Positions 1 to 9,403 are shown, counted from the first letter of the stretch. The stretch is DNA of 64,000 nt from Cellulomonas fimi (GCF_012952065.1 NZ_JABCJJ010000007.1:97106-161105), one strand, 5' to 3'. The notes: generated from the sequence alone by a model not told the origin. Numbers and translations: made by a program.

Positions 1-294
1 GCGGACGGCGTGCTGGTGGGGCTCGACGCCCTCGCCGTCGGGGTCGCGGCGTGGCGGCTCGGGGCCGGCCGGGCTCGCAAGGAGGACCCGGTGCAGGCCG
101 GCGCAGGCGTCGAGCTGCACGCAAAGCCGGGGGCGCTGGTGCGCGCGGGCGAGCCGCTCATGACCCTCCACACCGACACCCCGGACCGGATCGCGCGCGC
201 CCGTGAGGCGCTCGAGGGGGCGGTCGTCGTCGCACCCGACGGGTCGGCGCCGGCAACGGGTCCGCTCGTCCTCGACCGCATCGCGGCGGACTGA
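1..294 (+). CDS. deoA: Thymidine phosphorylase, C-terminal end (partial)
   Basis: Frame 1 is open from the first base, so the gene begins left of the window and only the last 97 residues are seen. They match the C-terminal domain of pyrimidine-nucleoside phosphorylases, with segments ALAVGVAAWRLGAGR and PGALVRAGEPLMTLHT. The family splits thymidine or deoxyuridine with phosphate into the base and 2-deoxyribose-1-phosphate. The active site lies outside the window. Its place beside add, punA, a phosphosugar mutase and deoC fits a deoxynucleoside catabolic role. It stops 8 nt before the next gene. Confidence 0.88.
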   Translation, partial: ADGVLVGLDALAVGVAAWRLGAGRARKEDPVQAGAGVELHAKPGALVRAGEPLMTLHTDTPDRIARAREALEGAVVVAPDGSAPATGPLVLDRIAAD

Positions 295-302
295 GGCCGA
301 TC

Positions 303-1394
303 GTGGCCGGGCGGGTCGGGGCAGCGGGCGGGGCCGGCGTGCTCGGCCCGTTCGCACACCTGCAGGGGACGACCCTGGCCCTGCGCGCCCGCCGCGCGCT
401 CGGCGTCGGCCCCGAGGCCCGACGCGGTGCACGGCGCGCGCGCTGGTGGCCGCCGGTGCCGGTCGCCGACGTCGCCGCGCGTCGTCGTGCGTCGCTGCCG
501 GTCGACCAGCAGGACCGCTACGACGCTGCGTTGCTGAGCGGGTCGGCCCCTGCGCCGGTGCTCGAGCGGGCGTTCGCGGCAGGGGCGCCGCTCGACGCGG
601 TCGAGGCGCTGGGCGGGTTCTGGGCAGAGCTGACCCCACGAGAGCGCGCGCAGGTGGCTGCCCCGCTGACGCCCGCCCGCGGCACCCGGTACCTCCGGTG
701 GGGTGCGGCCACGGCGACGCAGGTCGACCAGACGACGTGCGGCTCGGCGGTGCTCGCGATGCTGGCCGCGGCGTCGGACCCGCTGCTGGCGCTGTGGCTC
801 GCGACGGGTCGCACGGCGGCCGGCCACCTGCCGCGCGAGGTCGCGGCGCTCCGTCCGGACCAGCGCGGGGCTGCGGCGGCTGCGGCGGCGACCGGGGCGG
901 CGGCGACTGGGGCGGCGGCTCGGTTCGGGATGCTGCAGCTCACCGTCAAGGAGCGGTCGAGCCGGGCGGCGCTGGGCCCGCTGCCATGGCCTGCCCGCCT
1001 CGGGACGCCACCCTGGGGAGCCGCGAGGGTCGCGAGGCACGTCGGTGCGGCGTTCGCGTCGACGATGGTCGACGACACCGACGCGGGGACATTCGGCGGG
1101 GCCCTCGATCGCGCGGGGCGCTCGCTCGCCACGGGGGTGCCCGTACCGCTGTTCACGGGGGGCGACCTCTCCTCGGGGCTCTGGACGGCCGTGCCGCGCC
1201 ACGTCGTCCTCCTCGTGCCGCGACCGTCCGTCGCCCGGGCGCCCGACGCCGCCGGCTGGGCGGTGTACGAGCCGTCGCGAGGAGTGGTGGTCGACATCAC
1301 GCGGGAGGAGCTGCTCGCGCCTGCCGGGCCACGGGCGGCGTACGGGGGCTGGTCGCACGTCTGCTGGATGGTGCTCCCGCAGCGTCCCGGGTGA
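303..1394 (+). CDS. Unrecognised protein with a C39-like cysteine-peptidase signature
   Basis: GTG start 8 nt after deoA, 363 residues, no clear signal peptide. I do not recognise a named family. What is visible: QVDQTTCGSAVLAML (Q140, C146) resembles the Gln-Cys-Gly entry of papain-like/C39 peptidases, PRHVVLLV supplies H300 before a hydrophobic strand, and VYEPSRG (about 321-327) sits where C39 proteins carry their third catalytic region (usually an Asp-Pro). The middle has an alanine-rich stretch (about 188-206). Cysteine peptidase activity is inference; it could equally be a transglutaminase-like or inactive papain-fold protein. Close spacing suggests cotranscription with deoA, but no functional link is obvious. 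Confidence 0.6.
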   Translation: MAGRVGAAGGAGVLGPFAHLQGTTLALRARRALGVGPEARRGARRARWWPPVPVADVAARRRASLPVDQQDRYDAALLSGSAPAPVLERAFAAGAPLDAVEALGGFWAELTPRERAQVAAPLTPARGTRYLRWGAATATQVDQTTCGSAVLAMLAAASDPLLALWLATGRTAAGHLPREVAALRPDQRGAAAAAAATGAAATGAAARFGMLQLTVKERSSRAALGPLPWPARLGTPPWGAARVARHVGAAFASTMVDDTDAGTFGGALDRAGRSLATGVPVPLFTGGDLSSGLWTAVPRHVVLLVPRPSVARAPDAAGWAVYEPSRGVVVDITREELLAPAGPRAAYGGWSHVCWMVLPQRPG

Positions 1395-1533
1395 GGACGC
1401 CGCGGATGTCGGACGTCGACCGTCGGGTGCGGGTTGCCGGGCGTCGCGCGCGATGACGGGGGAGCGAGTGGCGGGCCCCGCGGGTCCGGGCGACGATGGG
1501 ACGCGCCAGCACCTGCACGCCGAAGGAGGAGCC

Positions 1534-1782
1534 ATGAGCACCGTCCCCGGGCACGAGACGTGGCGTGACGCCGGCCTCGTCGAGGTCGACCCCGCCGGCG
1601 CGGTCGAGGTGGAGCCCGAGCCCGACCTTCTCGCGGACACCCCGGAGGCCCGCGACGTCCCGGACGTCGAGGAGTACGAGCCGCCGGAGCCCAGGCCCGA
1701 CCTGATCGGCGAGGCCGAGGTCACGGACGTGACCGAGCAGGCCGCCGTCGTGCCGTCCGACGAGCGCGAGGAGTACCCGTGA
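1534..1782 (+). CDS. Small acidic protein of unknown function
   Basis: 82 residues, opened by ATG behind a strong ribosome-binding site (AAGGAGGA at about 1522-1529). The composition is strongly acidic and proline-rich (runs such as VEVEPEPD, VEEYEPPEPRPD), with no cysteine, no membrane segment and no signal peptide, so it is probably largely disordered. It lies between the C39-like gene and adenosine deaminase, with 139 nt upstream that show no gene. I cannot assign a function. The ribosome-binding site and normal codon use are the main support that it is real. Confidence 0.6.
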   Translation: MSTVPGHETWRDAGLVEVDPAGAVEVEPEPDLLADTPEARDVPDVEEYEPPEPRPDLIGEAEVTDVTEQAAVVPSDEREEYP

Positions 1783-1922
1783 CGGTGCGCCCGGTGGGGT
1801 GACCGTCGCCGTCGGTCGAGCACCCCGCCACGCGCGACGTGGCCCGGGTCGTCCGTGCCGGTCCGGTTCGGGGCGGCCGGTTCGGTACGGGGCCCGGTTC
1901 GGTACGAGAGCGCCCCGGCCGC

Positions 1923-1928
1923 TACGGT
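1923..1928 (+). promoter_or_regulatory. -10 box of add (leaderless pattern)
   Basis: TACGGT followed by 7 nt and the ATG of add. The spacing puts the transcription start on or beside the start codon, so the mRNA is probably leaderless. No convincing -35 is seen. Confidence 0.5.
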
Positions 1929-1935
1929 GTCGGGC

Positions 1936-3051
1936 ATGACGATCGACGACGCCGCAGTCGCGGCACTGCCCAAGGTGGTGCTGCACGACCACCTCGACGG
2001 CGGCCTCCGTCCGGCGACCATCGTGGAGCTCGCGGCCGAGGTCGGCCACGAGCTGCCGAGCACCGATCCGACCGAGCTGGGCGAGTGGTTCCTGCGCGCC
2101 GCCAGCTCCGGCACGCTCGAGCTGTACCTGGAGACGTTCGACCACACGGTCGCGGTCATGCAGACCGAGGAGGGCCTGCGCCGCGTCGCACGCGAGTCGG
2201 TCGTCGACCTCGCGGCCGACGGCGTGGTGTACGCCGAGCAGCGCTACGCCCCCGAGCAGCACCTGAGCAAGGGCCTGTCGCTGCAGCAGGTCGTCGACGC
2301 CGTGCAGCAGGGGATCGAGGAAGGCGTCGCCGAGGCGGCCGCCGCCGGACGGACCATCCGGGTCGGCACGCTCGTGACGGCGATGCGGCACGCGGACCGC
2401 GGCGACGAGATCGCTGCGCTGGCCCTCGCCAACCGCGGGCGTGGCGTGGTCGGCTTCGACATCGCGGGCGCGGAGGACGGGTTCCCGCCGTCCCGGCACG
2501 CGTCCGCGTTCCGGGCGCTCGCCGAGGCGTTCTTCCCGGTGACGATCCACGCGGGCGAGGCGGCCGGGCTGGAGTCGATCGCCGAGGCGATCCACGTGGG
2601 TCACGCGAGCCGGATCGGTCACGGCGTGCGCATCGCCGACGACATCGAGGTCGTGCAGGAGGGCTCGGACGCGGGCGAGGAGCGCGAGGCCCGGCTGGGC
2701 CACCTGGCGCACTGGGTGCGCGACCACCAGGTGCCGCTCGAGCTCTGCCCGACGTCGAACGTCCAGACCGGCGCCGCGCCCTCCGTCGCCGACCACCCGA
2801 TCACGCTGCTCAAGGACCTCGGCTTCGCCGTCACCGTGAACACCGACAACCGGCTCCAGTCGGGCACGACCATGACGCGCGAGATGACCCGGCTGGTCAC
2901 CGAGGCGGGCTGGACGCTCGCCGACCTCCGCGACGCGACCGTCACCGCGGCCTGGAACGCGTTCATCCACCACGACGAGCGTGAGCAGCTGGTCGAGGAG
3001 CTGATCCTCCCGGGCTACGTCGAGCTCAACTCGGGCCGCCACCGCGCCTGA
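1936..3051 (+). CDS. add: Adenosine deaminase
   Basis: 371 residues, usual family length. Deaminates adenosine and 2-deoxyadenosine to inosine or deoxyinosine, feeding purine nucleoside phosphorylase encoded nearby on the other strand. Visible zinc and catalytic motifs in order: HDHLDGG near the N-terminus (two metal His), TIHAGEA (metal His and catalytic Glu region), [15 protein letters not shown], and NTDNR (metal/catalytic Asp). The ATG at 1936 was chosen because it begins just before the conserved [12 protein letters not shown] and because a -10 box lies 7 nt upstream; the longer upstream reading frame has no homology-like content. Confidence 0.95.
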   Translation: MTIDDAAVAALPKVVLHDHLDGGLRPATIVELAAEVGHELPSTDPTELGEWFLRAASSGTLELYLETFDHTVAVMQTEEGLRRVARESVVDLAADGVVYAEQRYAPEQHLSKGLSLQQVVDAVQQGIEEGVAEAAAAGRTIRVGTLVTAMRHADRGDEIAALALANRGRGVVGFDIAGAEDGFPPSRHASAFRALAEAFFPVTIHAGEAAGLESIAEAIHVGHASRIGHGVRIADDIEVVQEGSDAGEEREARLGHLAHWVRDHQVPLELCPTSNVQTGAAPSVADHPITLLKDLGFAVTVNTDNRLQSGTTMTREMTRLVTEAGWTLADLRDATVTAAWNAFIHHDEREQLVEELILPGYVELNSGRHRA

Positions 3052-3072
3052 CCCTCTCACCCCAGAAACGCC

Positions 3073-3118
3073 AACGTCCGCACTCCGTGGGGCTATGACC
3101 CCACGGAGTGCGGACGTT
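3073..3118. terminator. Bidirectional terminator hairpin between add and the convergent ALDH operon
   Basis: A perfect 20-bp inverted repeat (arms 3073-3092 and 3099-3118) with a 6-nt loop CTATGA lies between two convergent genes. There is no long T-run, so it may work as a very stable hairpin for both strands or as a mobile palindromic repeat used as a terminator. Confidence 0.8.
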
Positions 3119-3142
3119 CCGCCGGGGAGGGGCGGGCAGGGG

Positions 3143-4147
3143 TCAGACGCCCTTCGGGTGCCAGACCGTCTTGGTCTCGGTGAACGCCAGGACGCGGCGC
3201 AGCCCCGGGGAGCGGGTCCAGTCCTCCTCGGCCTCGTCGAGCTCGGGGCGCAGGACGCGCTTGACGTTGTCCGCGGCGATCGCCTCGAGCTCGCCCCACG
3301 TGACGCCGTCGGCCCCGACCGCGCCCGTCAGGTCGATCGCGTTGACGTCCATGTGGCCCGCGAGGTGCGGCGCGATCTCGGCCGTCCGGCCGGTCAGGAC
3401 GTTGACGACGCCCTTCGGGACGTCCGACGTCGCCAGGACCTCGGCGAGCGTGATCGCGGGGAGCGGACGACGCTCGCTGCTCACGAGCACGACGGCGTTC
3501 CCGGTGACGAGGGCCGGCGCGAGCACGCTGACGAGGCCGAGGAGCGACGACTGCTGCGGCGCGAGGAGCGCGACGACCCCGGTCGGCTCGGGTGCGGAGA
3601 TGTTGAAGTAGGGCCCCGCCACGGGGTTCGCCGACCCGGCGACCTGCGCCACCTTGTCGGTCCAGCCGGCGTACCAGACCCAGCGGTCGACGGCGTCGGA
3701 CACGACGGCGTGCGCCGCGTCGGTCGAGAGGCCCTCACCGGCCGAGACCTCGGCGACGAACTGCTCGCGGCGGCCCTCGAGCAGCTCGGCGACCCGGTAG
3801 AGCACCTGCCCCCGGTTGTACGCGGTCGCCCCCGCCCACCCGGGCTGCGCGGCGCGCGCGGCGACGACCGCCTCGCGCGCGTCCTTGCGCGAGCCCTGCG
3901 CCGCGTTCGCCGCGAACGAGCCCGTGGCCGTCGTGACCTCGTAGGTCCGGCCCGACTCGCTGCGCGGGAAGGCGCCGCCGATGAACAGCTTGTACGTCTT
4001 GCGCACGTCGATGCGCGCCGGCGCCGGGGACTGCGCCGACGACGAGGACGCGCGGGCGGTGGTCGCCTCGACGACCACGTCGTCCTCCGCCGCGCCGTCG
4101 CCCTGGGGCGCCGTCCGCTTCACGGCACTGGCCTTCGCAGCCGCCAT
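3143..4147 (-). CDS. Shortened aldehyde-dehydrogenase-like protein lacking the catalytic cysteine
   Basis: 334 residues against about 480 for the family. After a low-complexity N-terminus (about 1-45, rich in Ala/Ser/Glu) it follows ALDH fold segments: TYKLFIGGAFPRSESGRTYEV, then WVWYAGWTDKVAQ and PTGVVALLAPQQSSLLGLVS (the region where active enzymes read IPWNFP), and DVPKGVVNVLTG. It then ends early: no ELGG glutamate motif, no GQxC motif, and no cysteine anywhere. It is therefore very likely a pseudoenzyme, perhaps a partner subunit. Its ATG overlaps the stop of the complete ALDH upstream (TGATG, 1 nt), so the two are translationally coupled. The adjacent deoC suggests a place in deoxyribose/acetaldehyde metabolism (inference). 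Confidence 0.85.
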   Translation of the reverse strand: MAAAKASAVKRTAPQGDGAAEDDVVVEATTARASSSSAQSPAPARIDVRKTYKLFIGGAFPRSESGRTYEVTTATGSFAANAAQGSRKDAREAVVAARAAQPGWAGATAYNRGQVLYRVAELLEGRREQFVAEVSAGEGLSTDAAHAVVSDAVDRWVWYAGWTDKVAQVAGSANPVAGPYFNISAPEPTGVVALLAPQQSSLLGLVSVLAPALVTGNAVVLVSSERRPLPAITLAEVLATSDVPKGVVNVLTGRTAEIAPHLAGHMDVNAIDLTGAVGADGVTWGELEAIAADNVKRVLRPELDEAEEDWTRSPGLRRVLAFTETKTVWHPKGV

Positions 4148-5592
4148 CAGTGAGCTCCCTCGATCAGGTAGGGGGCGAGCCCGTGCCGACCGCCCTCGCG
4201 GCCGTGGCCGGACTCCTTGTACCCGCCGAACGGGCTGGTCGGGTCGAACCGGTTGAACGTGTTGGCCCAGACGACGCCGGCCCGGAGCTGGTCCGCCATC
4301 CACAGGATGCGCGAGCCCTTCTCCGTCCAGACCCCCGCGGAGAGCCCGTACGGCGTGTTGTTCGCCTTGGCGACGGCCTCCTGAGGCGTCCGGAACGTCA
4401 TGACGCTCAGGACCGGGCCGAAGATCTCCTCCCGCGCGATCTGGTGCGCCGCACTGACGTCCGTGAAGACGGTGGGCGCGAACCAGTAGCCGGTCGCCGG
4501 GATCTCGCACGCGGCGGTCCAGCGGGTCGCGCCCTCGGCGGTCCCGGCGTCGGCCAGGCGCGTGATGCGCTCGAGCTGCTGCGGCGAGTTGATCGCCCCG
4601 ACGTCGGTGTTCTTGTCCATCGGGTCGCCGAGCCGCAGCGTGCCGAGCCGTGACTTGAGCCGCTCGACCACCTCCTCGGCCACCGACTCCTGCACGAGCA
4701 GCCGTGACCCGGCGCAGCACACCTGGCCCTGGTTGAAGTAGATGCCGTTGACGATGCCCTCGATGGCCTGGTCGACCGGGGCGTCGTCGAACACGATGTT
4801 CGCGGCCTTGCCGCCGAGCTCGAGCGTGGCGTGCTTGCGGGTACCCGCGAGCTCACGGGCGATCCGCTTGCCCACGGCGGTCGAGCCGGTGAACGCGATC
4901 TTGTCCACGCCGCGGTGCGTGACGAGCATCGAGCCGGTCTCGCGCGCGCCCGTGACGATGTTGACGACGCCCGGCGGCAGGTCGGCCTGGAGCAGAAGGT
5001 CGGCGAACAGCAGCGCGCTGAGCGGTGTCGTCTCGGCCGGCTTGAGCACCACGGTGTTGCCGGCGGCCAGTGCCGGGGCGATCTTCCACGCGAGCATCAG
5101 CAGCGGGAAGTTCCACGGGATGACCTGGGCCGCGACGCCGTGCGGGCGCGGGTTCGGGCCGTAGCCCGCGTGGTCGAGCTTGTCGGCCCAGCCCGCGTAG
5201 TAGAAGAAGTGCGCGGCCGCCGTCGGGACGTCGACGTCGCGCGACTCGCGGATCGGCTTGCCGTTGTCGAGCGTCTCGAGCACGGCGAACTCGCGCGAGC
5301 GCTCGGCCAGCAGGCGAGCGATCCGGAACAGGTACTTCGCGCGCTCCCGGCCAGGCATCGGGCCCCACACCTCGGTGTGCGCGCGGCGGGCGGCCGCGAC
5401 GGCGCGGTCGATGTCCGCCTGCCCCGCCTCGGAGACCTCGGCGAGGACCTCCTCGGTCGCGGGGTTGACGGTCTTGAACGTCGAGCCGTCGACGGGCTCG
5501 GTGAACTCGCCGTCGATGAACAGCCCGTACGAGGAGGCGATGTCGACGACCGCCCGGGACTCCGGGGCGGGCGCGTACTCGAAGGAAGGCAT
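4147..5592 (-). CDS. NAD(P)-dependent aldehyde dehydrogenase
   Basis: 481 residues, full length. Catalytic features are all present: IPWNFP (N161), KPAE (K184), Rossmann turn FTGSTAVG, LELGG (E258) and NQGQVCCAGSR with nucleophile C292. It oxidises an aldehyde to the acid. The gene follows deoC in the same direction (68 nt apart) and is coupled to the cysteine-free homologue after it. DeoC releases acetaldehyde, so acetaldehyde is the likely substrate; this rests on context, since sequence alone cannot fix ALDH specificity. ATG start with only a weak GAGAG upstream. Confidence 0.9.
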   Translation of the reverse strand: MPSFEYAPAPESRAVVDIASSYGLFIDGEFTEPVDGSTFKTVNPATEEVLAEVSEAGQADIDRAVAAARRAHTEVWGPMPGRERAKYLFRIARLLAERSREFAVLETLDNGKPIRESRDVDVPTAAAHFFYYAGWADKLDHAGYGPNPRPHGVAAQVIPWNFPLLMLAWKIAPALAAGNTVVLKPAETTPLSALLFADLLLQADLPPGVVNIVTGARETGSMLVTHRGVDKIAFTGSTAVGKRIARELAGTRKHATLELGGKAANIVFDDAPVDQAIEGIVNGIYFNQGQVCCAGSRLLVQESVAEEVVERLKSRLGTLRLGDPMDKNTDVGAINSPQQLERITRLADAGTAEGATRWTAACEIPATGYWFAPTVFTDVSAAHQIAREEIFGPVLSVMTFRTPQEAVAKANNTPYGLSAGVWTEKGSRILWMADQLRAGVVWANTFNRFDPTSPFGGYKESGHGREGGRHGLAPYLIEGAH

Positions 5593-5659
5593 CAGCTGGC
5601 TCTCTGCTCGGATCGGCTCGTCGGGGGCGGCTGGGGCGTCGGAGGCACGGTGGGGGGAG

Positions 5660-6688
5660 TCAGTCGACCGTCACGTAGTCCGGGCCGGAGTACCAGCCCG
5701 TGCGCATCTTCTCGCGCTGCAGCAGGACGTCGTTGAGCAGGCTCGACGCGCCGAACCGGAACCAGTCCGGGTCGAGCCAGTCCTCGCCCGCGACCTCGTT
5801 GACCGCGACCAGGTACTTGAGCGCGTCCTTGGCGGTCTTGATCCCGCCGGCCGGCTTGACGCCGACCTGGACGCCGGTGTCGCGGCGGAAGTCGCGGACC
5901 GCCTCGAGCATCACGACCGTCACGGGCAGCGTCGCCGCGGGGGCCACCTTGCCGGTGCTCGTCTTGATGAAGTCGGCGCCCGCGAGCATCGCGAGCCACG
6001 ACGCCCGGCGCACGTTGTCGTAGGTCACGAGCTCGCCGGTCTCGAGGATGACCTTGAGGTGGGCGTCGCGCCCGCCGGCGTGGCACGCCTCGCGCGTCGC
6101 GACGATGTCCTCGTAGACCTTCGCGTAGCGCCCGGACAGGAACGCCCCGCGGTCGATCACCATGTCGATCTCGTCGGCGCCCGCGGCGACGGCGTCGGCC
6201 GTGTCGAGGAGACGGACGGCGCTGCTGGCACGCCCGGACGGGAACGCCGTCGAGACGGCGGCGACCTTGATGCCGGTGCCTGCCACCGCCTCCTTCGCCA
6301 CGCCGACCATGTCGTTGTAGACGCAGACGGCCGCGACCGGCGGGCACGTCGGGTCGCCCGGGACCGGCTGACGCGCCTTCGCGGCGAGCGCCCGGACCTT
6401 GCCCGGGGTGTCGGCGCCCTCGAGGGTCGTGAGGTCGATCATCCGGATCGCGAGGTCGAGCCCCCACGCCTTGGCGGTCGTCTTGATGGACCGCGTGCCG
6501 AGCTGCGCAGCGCGACCGTCCGCGCCGACCTTGTCGACGCCGGGGAGCCCGTGCAGGTAGCGGCGCAGCGACGCGTCGTCGAGCGTGGCGGCCCCGGTCA
6601 CCGTGCGGGCGAGGTCGGCGATCTGCGCGCTGCCGCGGCCGGCAGGGACGAGGGCGTCGGCGTCGTGCGACGGGGCCGTGGTGGTCAT
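5660..6688 (-). CDS. deoC: Deoxyribose-phosphate aldolase (long form)
   Basis: 342 residues, longer than the roughly 220-260 of many bacterial DeoC proteins because of an N-terminal extension of about 80 residues, as in the long DeoC class. It cleaves 2-deoxyribose-5-phosphate to glyceraldehyde-3-phosphate and acetaldehyde. Schiff-base lysine K242 in FIKTSTGK, second lysine K278 in VKPAGGIK and acidic DEIDMVID (172-179) are intact. First gene of deoC-ALDH-pseudoALDH. The ATG is supported by a -10 box exactly 6 nt upstream. Confidence 0.95.
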   Translation of the reverse strand: MTTTAPSHDADALVPAGRGSAQIADLARTVTGAATLDDASLRRYLHGLPGVDKVGADGRAAQLGTRSIKTTAKAWGLDLAIRMIDLTTLEGADTPGKVRALAAKARQPVPGDPTCPPVAAVCVYNDMVGVAKEAVAGTGIKVAAVSTAFPSGRASSAVRLLDTADAVAAGADEIDMVIDRGAFLSGRYAKVYEDIVATREACHAGGRDAHLKVILETGELVTYDNVRRASWLAMLAGADFIKTSTGKVAPAATLPVTVVMLEAVRDFRRDTGVQVGVKPAGGIKTAKDALKYLVAVNEVAGEDWLDPDWFRFGASSLLNDVLLQREKMRTGWYSGPDYVTVD

Positions 6689-6694
6689 CAGACG

Positions 6695-6700
6695 ATCCTA
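6695..6700 (-). promoter_or_regulatory. -10 box of deoC (leaderless pattern)
   Basis: On the minus strand TAGGAT, 6 nt, then the ATG of deoC. This separates deoC from the mutase gene downstream of it and marks the start of the aldolase operon. Confidence 0.55.
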
Positions 6701-6719
6701 ACGCCGTGGGGGAGAACCG

Positions 6720-8552
6720 TTACTGGTCGGTAGCACCGAGGCCGAGCGCCGTGCGGACGTCCGCCTTGACCGCCTCGAGGCGGCGCTTGGCGACGGTCCG
6801 CGCGTGGTCCACCGCGGCGTCGTCGGCGCCCGGCTCGAGCGGGACCACCACCTCGAGGTAGCACTTGACCTTCGGCTCGGTGCCGCTCGGGCGGATGATC
6901 ACGCGGGTGTCGTCGGCGGTCAGCAGGCGCAGCCCGTCGGTGGGCGGCAGGCCGTCGACGCCGTCGGCCAGGTCGACCACCTGGCTCACCGGGGAGCCGG
7001 CGAGGGTCGAAGGCGGGTCCTGCCGGGCGCGTGCCATCGTCGCGGGGATCTGGCCCAGGTCGGTGAAGCGGGCCGAGAGCTGGTCGGTCAGGTGCAGCCC
7101 GTGCTCGCGCGCGAGGTCGTCGAGGGCGTCGATCAGCGTGCGACCCGCGGACTTCAGCCCCGCTGCCAGCTCGGCGACGCGGAGCGCGGCCGTCATGCCG
7201 TCCTTGTCCCGCACGTGCCCCGGGTCGACGCAGTAGCCGAGCGCCTCCTCGTAGCCGTACAGCAGGCCGTCGACGCGCGAGATCCACTTGAAGCCCGTGA
7301 GGGTCGTCGCGTGGTCGAGCCCGTGGGCGGCGGCGATCCGGCCGAGCAGCCGGGACGAGACGACCGAGCTCGCGAGCACCGGGGCGCCGCCCGGGCCCGC
7401 CGCCGCGGGTCGCGCGTGCTCCGCGAGGTAGGCACCGAGCAGCGCCCCGACCTCGTCGCCGTGCAGCATGCGCCAGCCCTCGGCGCCCGCGGTGTCCGGG
7501 CCGCGGTGCGAGCGCGCGCGCAGGTCCTTGACGGCGACGGCGCAGCGGTCGGCATCGGGGTCGTTCGCGATGACGAGGTCCGCGCCCGTGTCCGCGGCGA
7601 GGCCCAGGGCGAGGTCCATCGCGCCCGGCTCCTCGGGGTTCGGGAAGGCGACGCTCGGGAAGTCGGGGTCGGGGTCCGCCTGCTCGGGCACCGCGTACAC
7701 GTCCGTGAAGCCGGCCTCCCGCAGCACGCGCTCGGCGACCACGCCGCCGACGCCGTGCAGCGACGTGAGGACGATCCGCAGGTCGCGCGGACCGGCCGGG
7801 TCCGCCAGCCCGACAGCCGTCGCGACGTAGTCGTCGACGACCTCCTGGCCGAGCATCGTCCACCCCGCCGTCACCCGGGGGACCGAGGCCACCGAGCGCA
7901 CGGCGGCGATCGACGCCGCGATCTCGGCGTCGGCGGGTGGCACGATCTGGGCGCCCTGGCCCGCGCCCGTCACGACCCGGCCGCCGAGGTAGACCTTGTA
8001 GCCGTTGTCCTGCGGCGGGTTGTGGCTCGCGGTGACCATGACGCCCGCGTCGGCGTCGAGCCGCCGGACCGCGAAGGCCAGCACCGGCGTCGGCAGCGGG
8101 CCGGGCAGCACGAGCGCCTCGATGCCGGCGCCCACCAGGACCGCCGCCGTGTCCTGCGCGAACGCCGCCGAGTTGTGCCGGGCGTCGTAGCCGACGACGA
8201 CGCGCGGGATCGCCTCTCCCAGCGCGCCGCGCAGATGGGCGGCCAGGCCGGCGGCGGCCCGGATGACCACCGCGCGGTTCATCCGGTGCGGGCCGCCGCC
8301 GAGGGCGCCGCGCAGGCCCGCGGTGCCGAACTCGAGCGGGCCCTGGAAGCGGTCTGCGAGCTCCCGGCGGGCCGACGCCACGCGGGTGCGCTCGGCACGC
8401 GCGGCCGGGGCGTCGCCGTCGGGCACCGAGTCCTCCGCGTCGGCGAGGAGGCGCTCGAGCTCCGCGGCCGTCACGGGATCGGGGTCGTCCGCGATCCAGG
8501 CGCGGACCTCGTCGGCGAGCGCGAACGGCCCGGCAGTGGGGTGCGCGGTCAT
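6720..8552 (-). CDS. Phospho-sugar mutase (phosphomannomutase/phosphopentomutase type)
   Basis: 610 residues, alpha-D-phosphohexomutase superfamily. Four hallmark loops are present: phosphoserine loop [18 protein letters not shown] (S176), metal loop DPDADR (331-336), sugar loop GYEEALGYC, and phosphate loop [14 protein letters not shown]. Family members move phosphate between C1 and C6 (hexoses) or C1 and C5 (pentoses). Because its ATG overlaps the stop of purine nucleoside phosphorylase by 4 nt (ATGA), its physiological substrate here is plausibly (deoxy)ribose-1-phosphate, linking nucleoside phosphorolysis to DeoC; this is inference. Ordinary phosphoglucomutase or phosphomannomutase activity remains possible. 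Confidence 0.9.
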   Translation of the reverse strand: MTAHPTAGPFALADEVRAWIADDPDPVTAAELERLLADAEDSVPDGDAPAARAERTRVASARRELADRFQGPLEFGTAGLRGALGGGPHRMNRAVVIRAAAGLAAHLRGALGEAIPRVVVGYDARHNSAAFAQDTAAVLVGAGIEALVLPGPLPTPVLAFAVRRLDADAGVMVTASHNPPQDNGYKVYLGGRVVTGAGQGAQIVPPADAEIAASIAAVRSVASVPRVTAGWTMLGQEVVDDYVATAVGLADPAGPRDLRIVLTSLHGVGGVVAERVLREAGFTDVYAVPEQADPDPDFPSVAFPNPEEPGAMDLALGLAADTGADLVIANDPDADRCAVAVKDLRARSHRGPDTAGAEGWRMLHGDEVGALLGAYLAEHARPAAAGPGGAPVLASSVVSSRLLGRIAAAHGLDHATTLTGFKWISRVDGLLYGYEEALGYCVDPGHVRDKDGMTAALRVAELAAGLKSAGRTLIDALDDLAREHGLHLTDQLSARFTDLGQIPATMARARQDPPSTLAGSPVSQVVDLADGVDGLPPTDGLRLLTADDTRVIIRPSGTEPKVKCYLEVVVPLEPGADDAAVDHARTVAKRRLEAVKADVRTALGLGATDQ

Positions 8553-9397
8553 CGGATCCTCCGGATGATGTCGGCGAGCAGGGCGCTGATCCGCGGGCCG
8601 GCCGCCTGGCCGGCCTCGAGCACCTCGGCGTGCGAGAGCGGCTCGGCGCTGATCCCGGCAGCGAGGTTGGTCACGAGCGAGATCCCGAGCACCTCGAGAC
8701 CCGCGTGCCGCGCGGCGATCGCCTCGAGCGTCGTCGACATGCCCACGAGGTCGCCACCCAGACGCCCGGCCATGCGGACCTCGGCCGGCGTCTCGTAGTG
8801 CGGTCCCCGGAACTGGACGTACACGCCCTCGTCGAGCGTCGGGTCCACCTCGCGCGCGAGGCTCCGCAGGCGGCTCGAGTAGAGGTCGGTGAGGTCGACG
8901 AACGTCGCGCCCTCGAGCGGCGACGTCGCCGTGAGGTTGAGGTGGTCGCTGATCAGGACGGGCGTGCCCGGGCCCCACGCCGGGTCGAGGCCCCCGCAGC
9001 CGTTGGTGAGGACGACGGCGGTCGCCCCGGCGGCGGCCGCTGTGCGCACCCCGTGGACGACCCGCCGGACCCCGCGGCCCTCGTACAGGTGCGTGCGCGA
9101 GCCGAGCACGAGCGCGTGCCGGTCGGTCCCGGTGATGCGGACGGACCTCGTCAGGGCGCTGTGACCCGCGACCGCGGGGGCGAAGAACCCGGGGATCTCG
9201 TGGGTCGGGACCTCGGCGACCGTCTCGCCGACCAGGTCGGCCGCACCGCCCCAGCCCGAGCCCAGGACGAGCAGGACGTCGTGGCGGGGGATGCCCGTGA
9301 CCTCGGCCAGGTGGGCGGCGGCGCTGCGGGCGACGTCGAACGGATCCACCGCCGGGTCGTCGAGCGAGAGGGTGGCGTGGTCCGTCGTCGGGCTCAT
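8549..9397 (-). CDS. punA: Purine nucleoside phosphorylase
   Basis: 282 residues, trimeric (class II) PNP family. Phosphate-binding LVLGSGWGG (about 44-52), [38 protein letters not shown] and [14 protein letters not shown] with TNLAAG are all visible. It converts (deoxy)inosine and guanosine plus phosphate to base and (deoxy)ribose-1-phosphate. Inosine would come from the adenosine deaminase at 1936, and the sugar phosphate would pass to the coupled mutase. The ATG is fixed by a -10 box 6 nt upstream. Confidence 0.95.
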   Translation of the reverse strand: MSPTTDHATLSLDDPAVDPFDVARSAAAHLAEVTGIPRHDVLLVLGSGWGGAADLVGETVAEVPTHEIPGFFAPAVAGHSALTRSVRITGTDRHALVLGSRTHLYEGRGVRRVVHGVRTAAAAGATAVVLTNGCGGLDPAWGPGTPVLISDHLNLTATSPLEGATFVDLTDLYSSRLRSLAREVDPTLDEGVYVQFRGPHYETPAEVRMAGRLGGDLVGMSTTLEAIAARHAGLEVLGISLVTNLAAGISAEPLSHAEVLEAGQAAGPRISALLADIIRRIR

Positions 9398-9403
9398 GGC
9401 AGG

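Noticed and set aside
1297..3060. 587-codon minus-strand frame over adenosine deaminase
   Set aside because: Opposite frame of add, with low-complexity Arg/Gly/Val composition and no motif.
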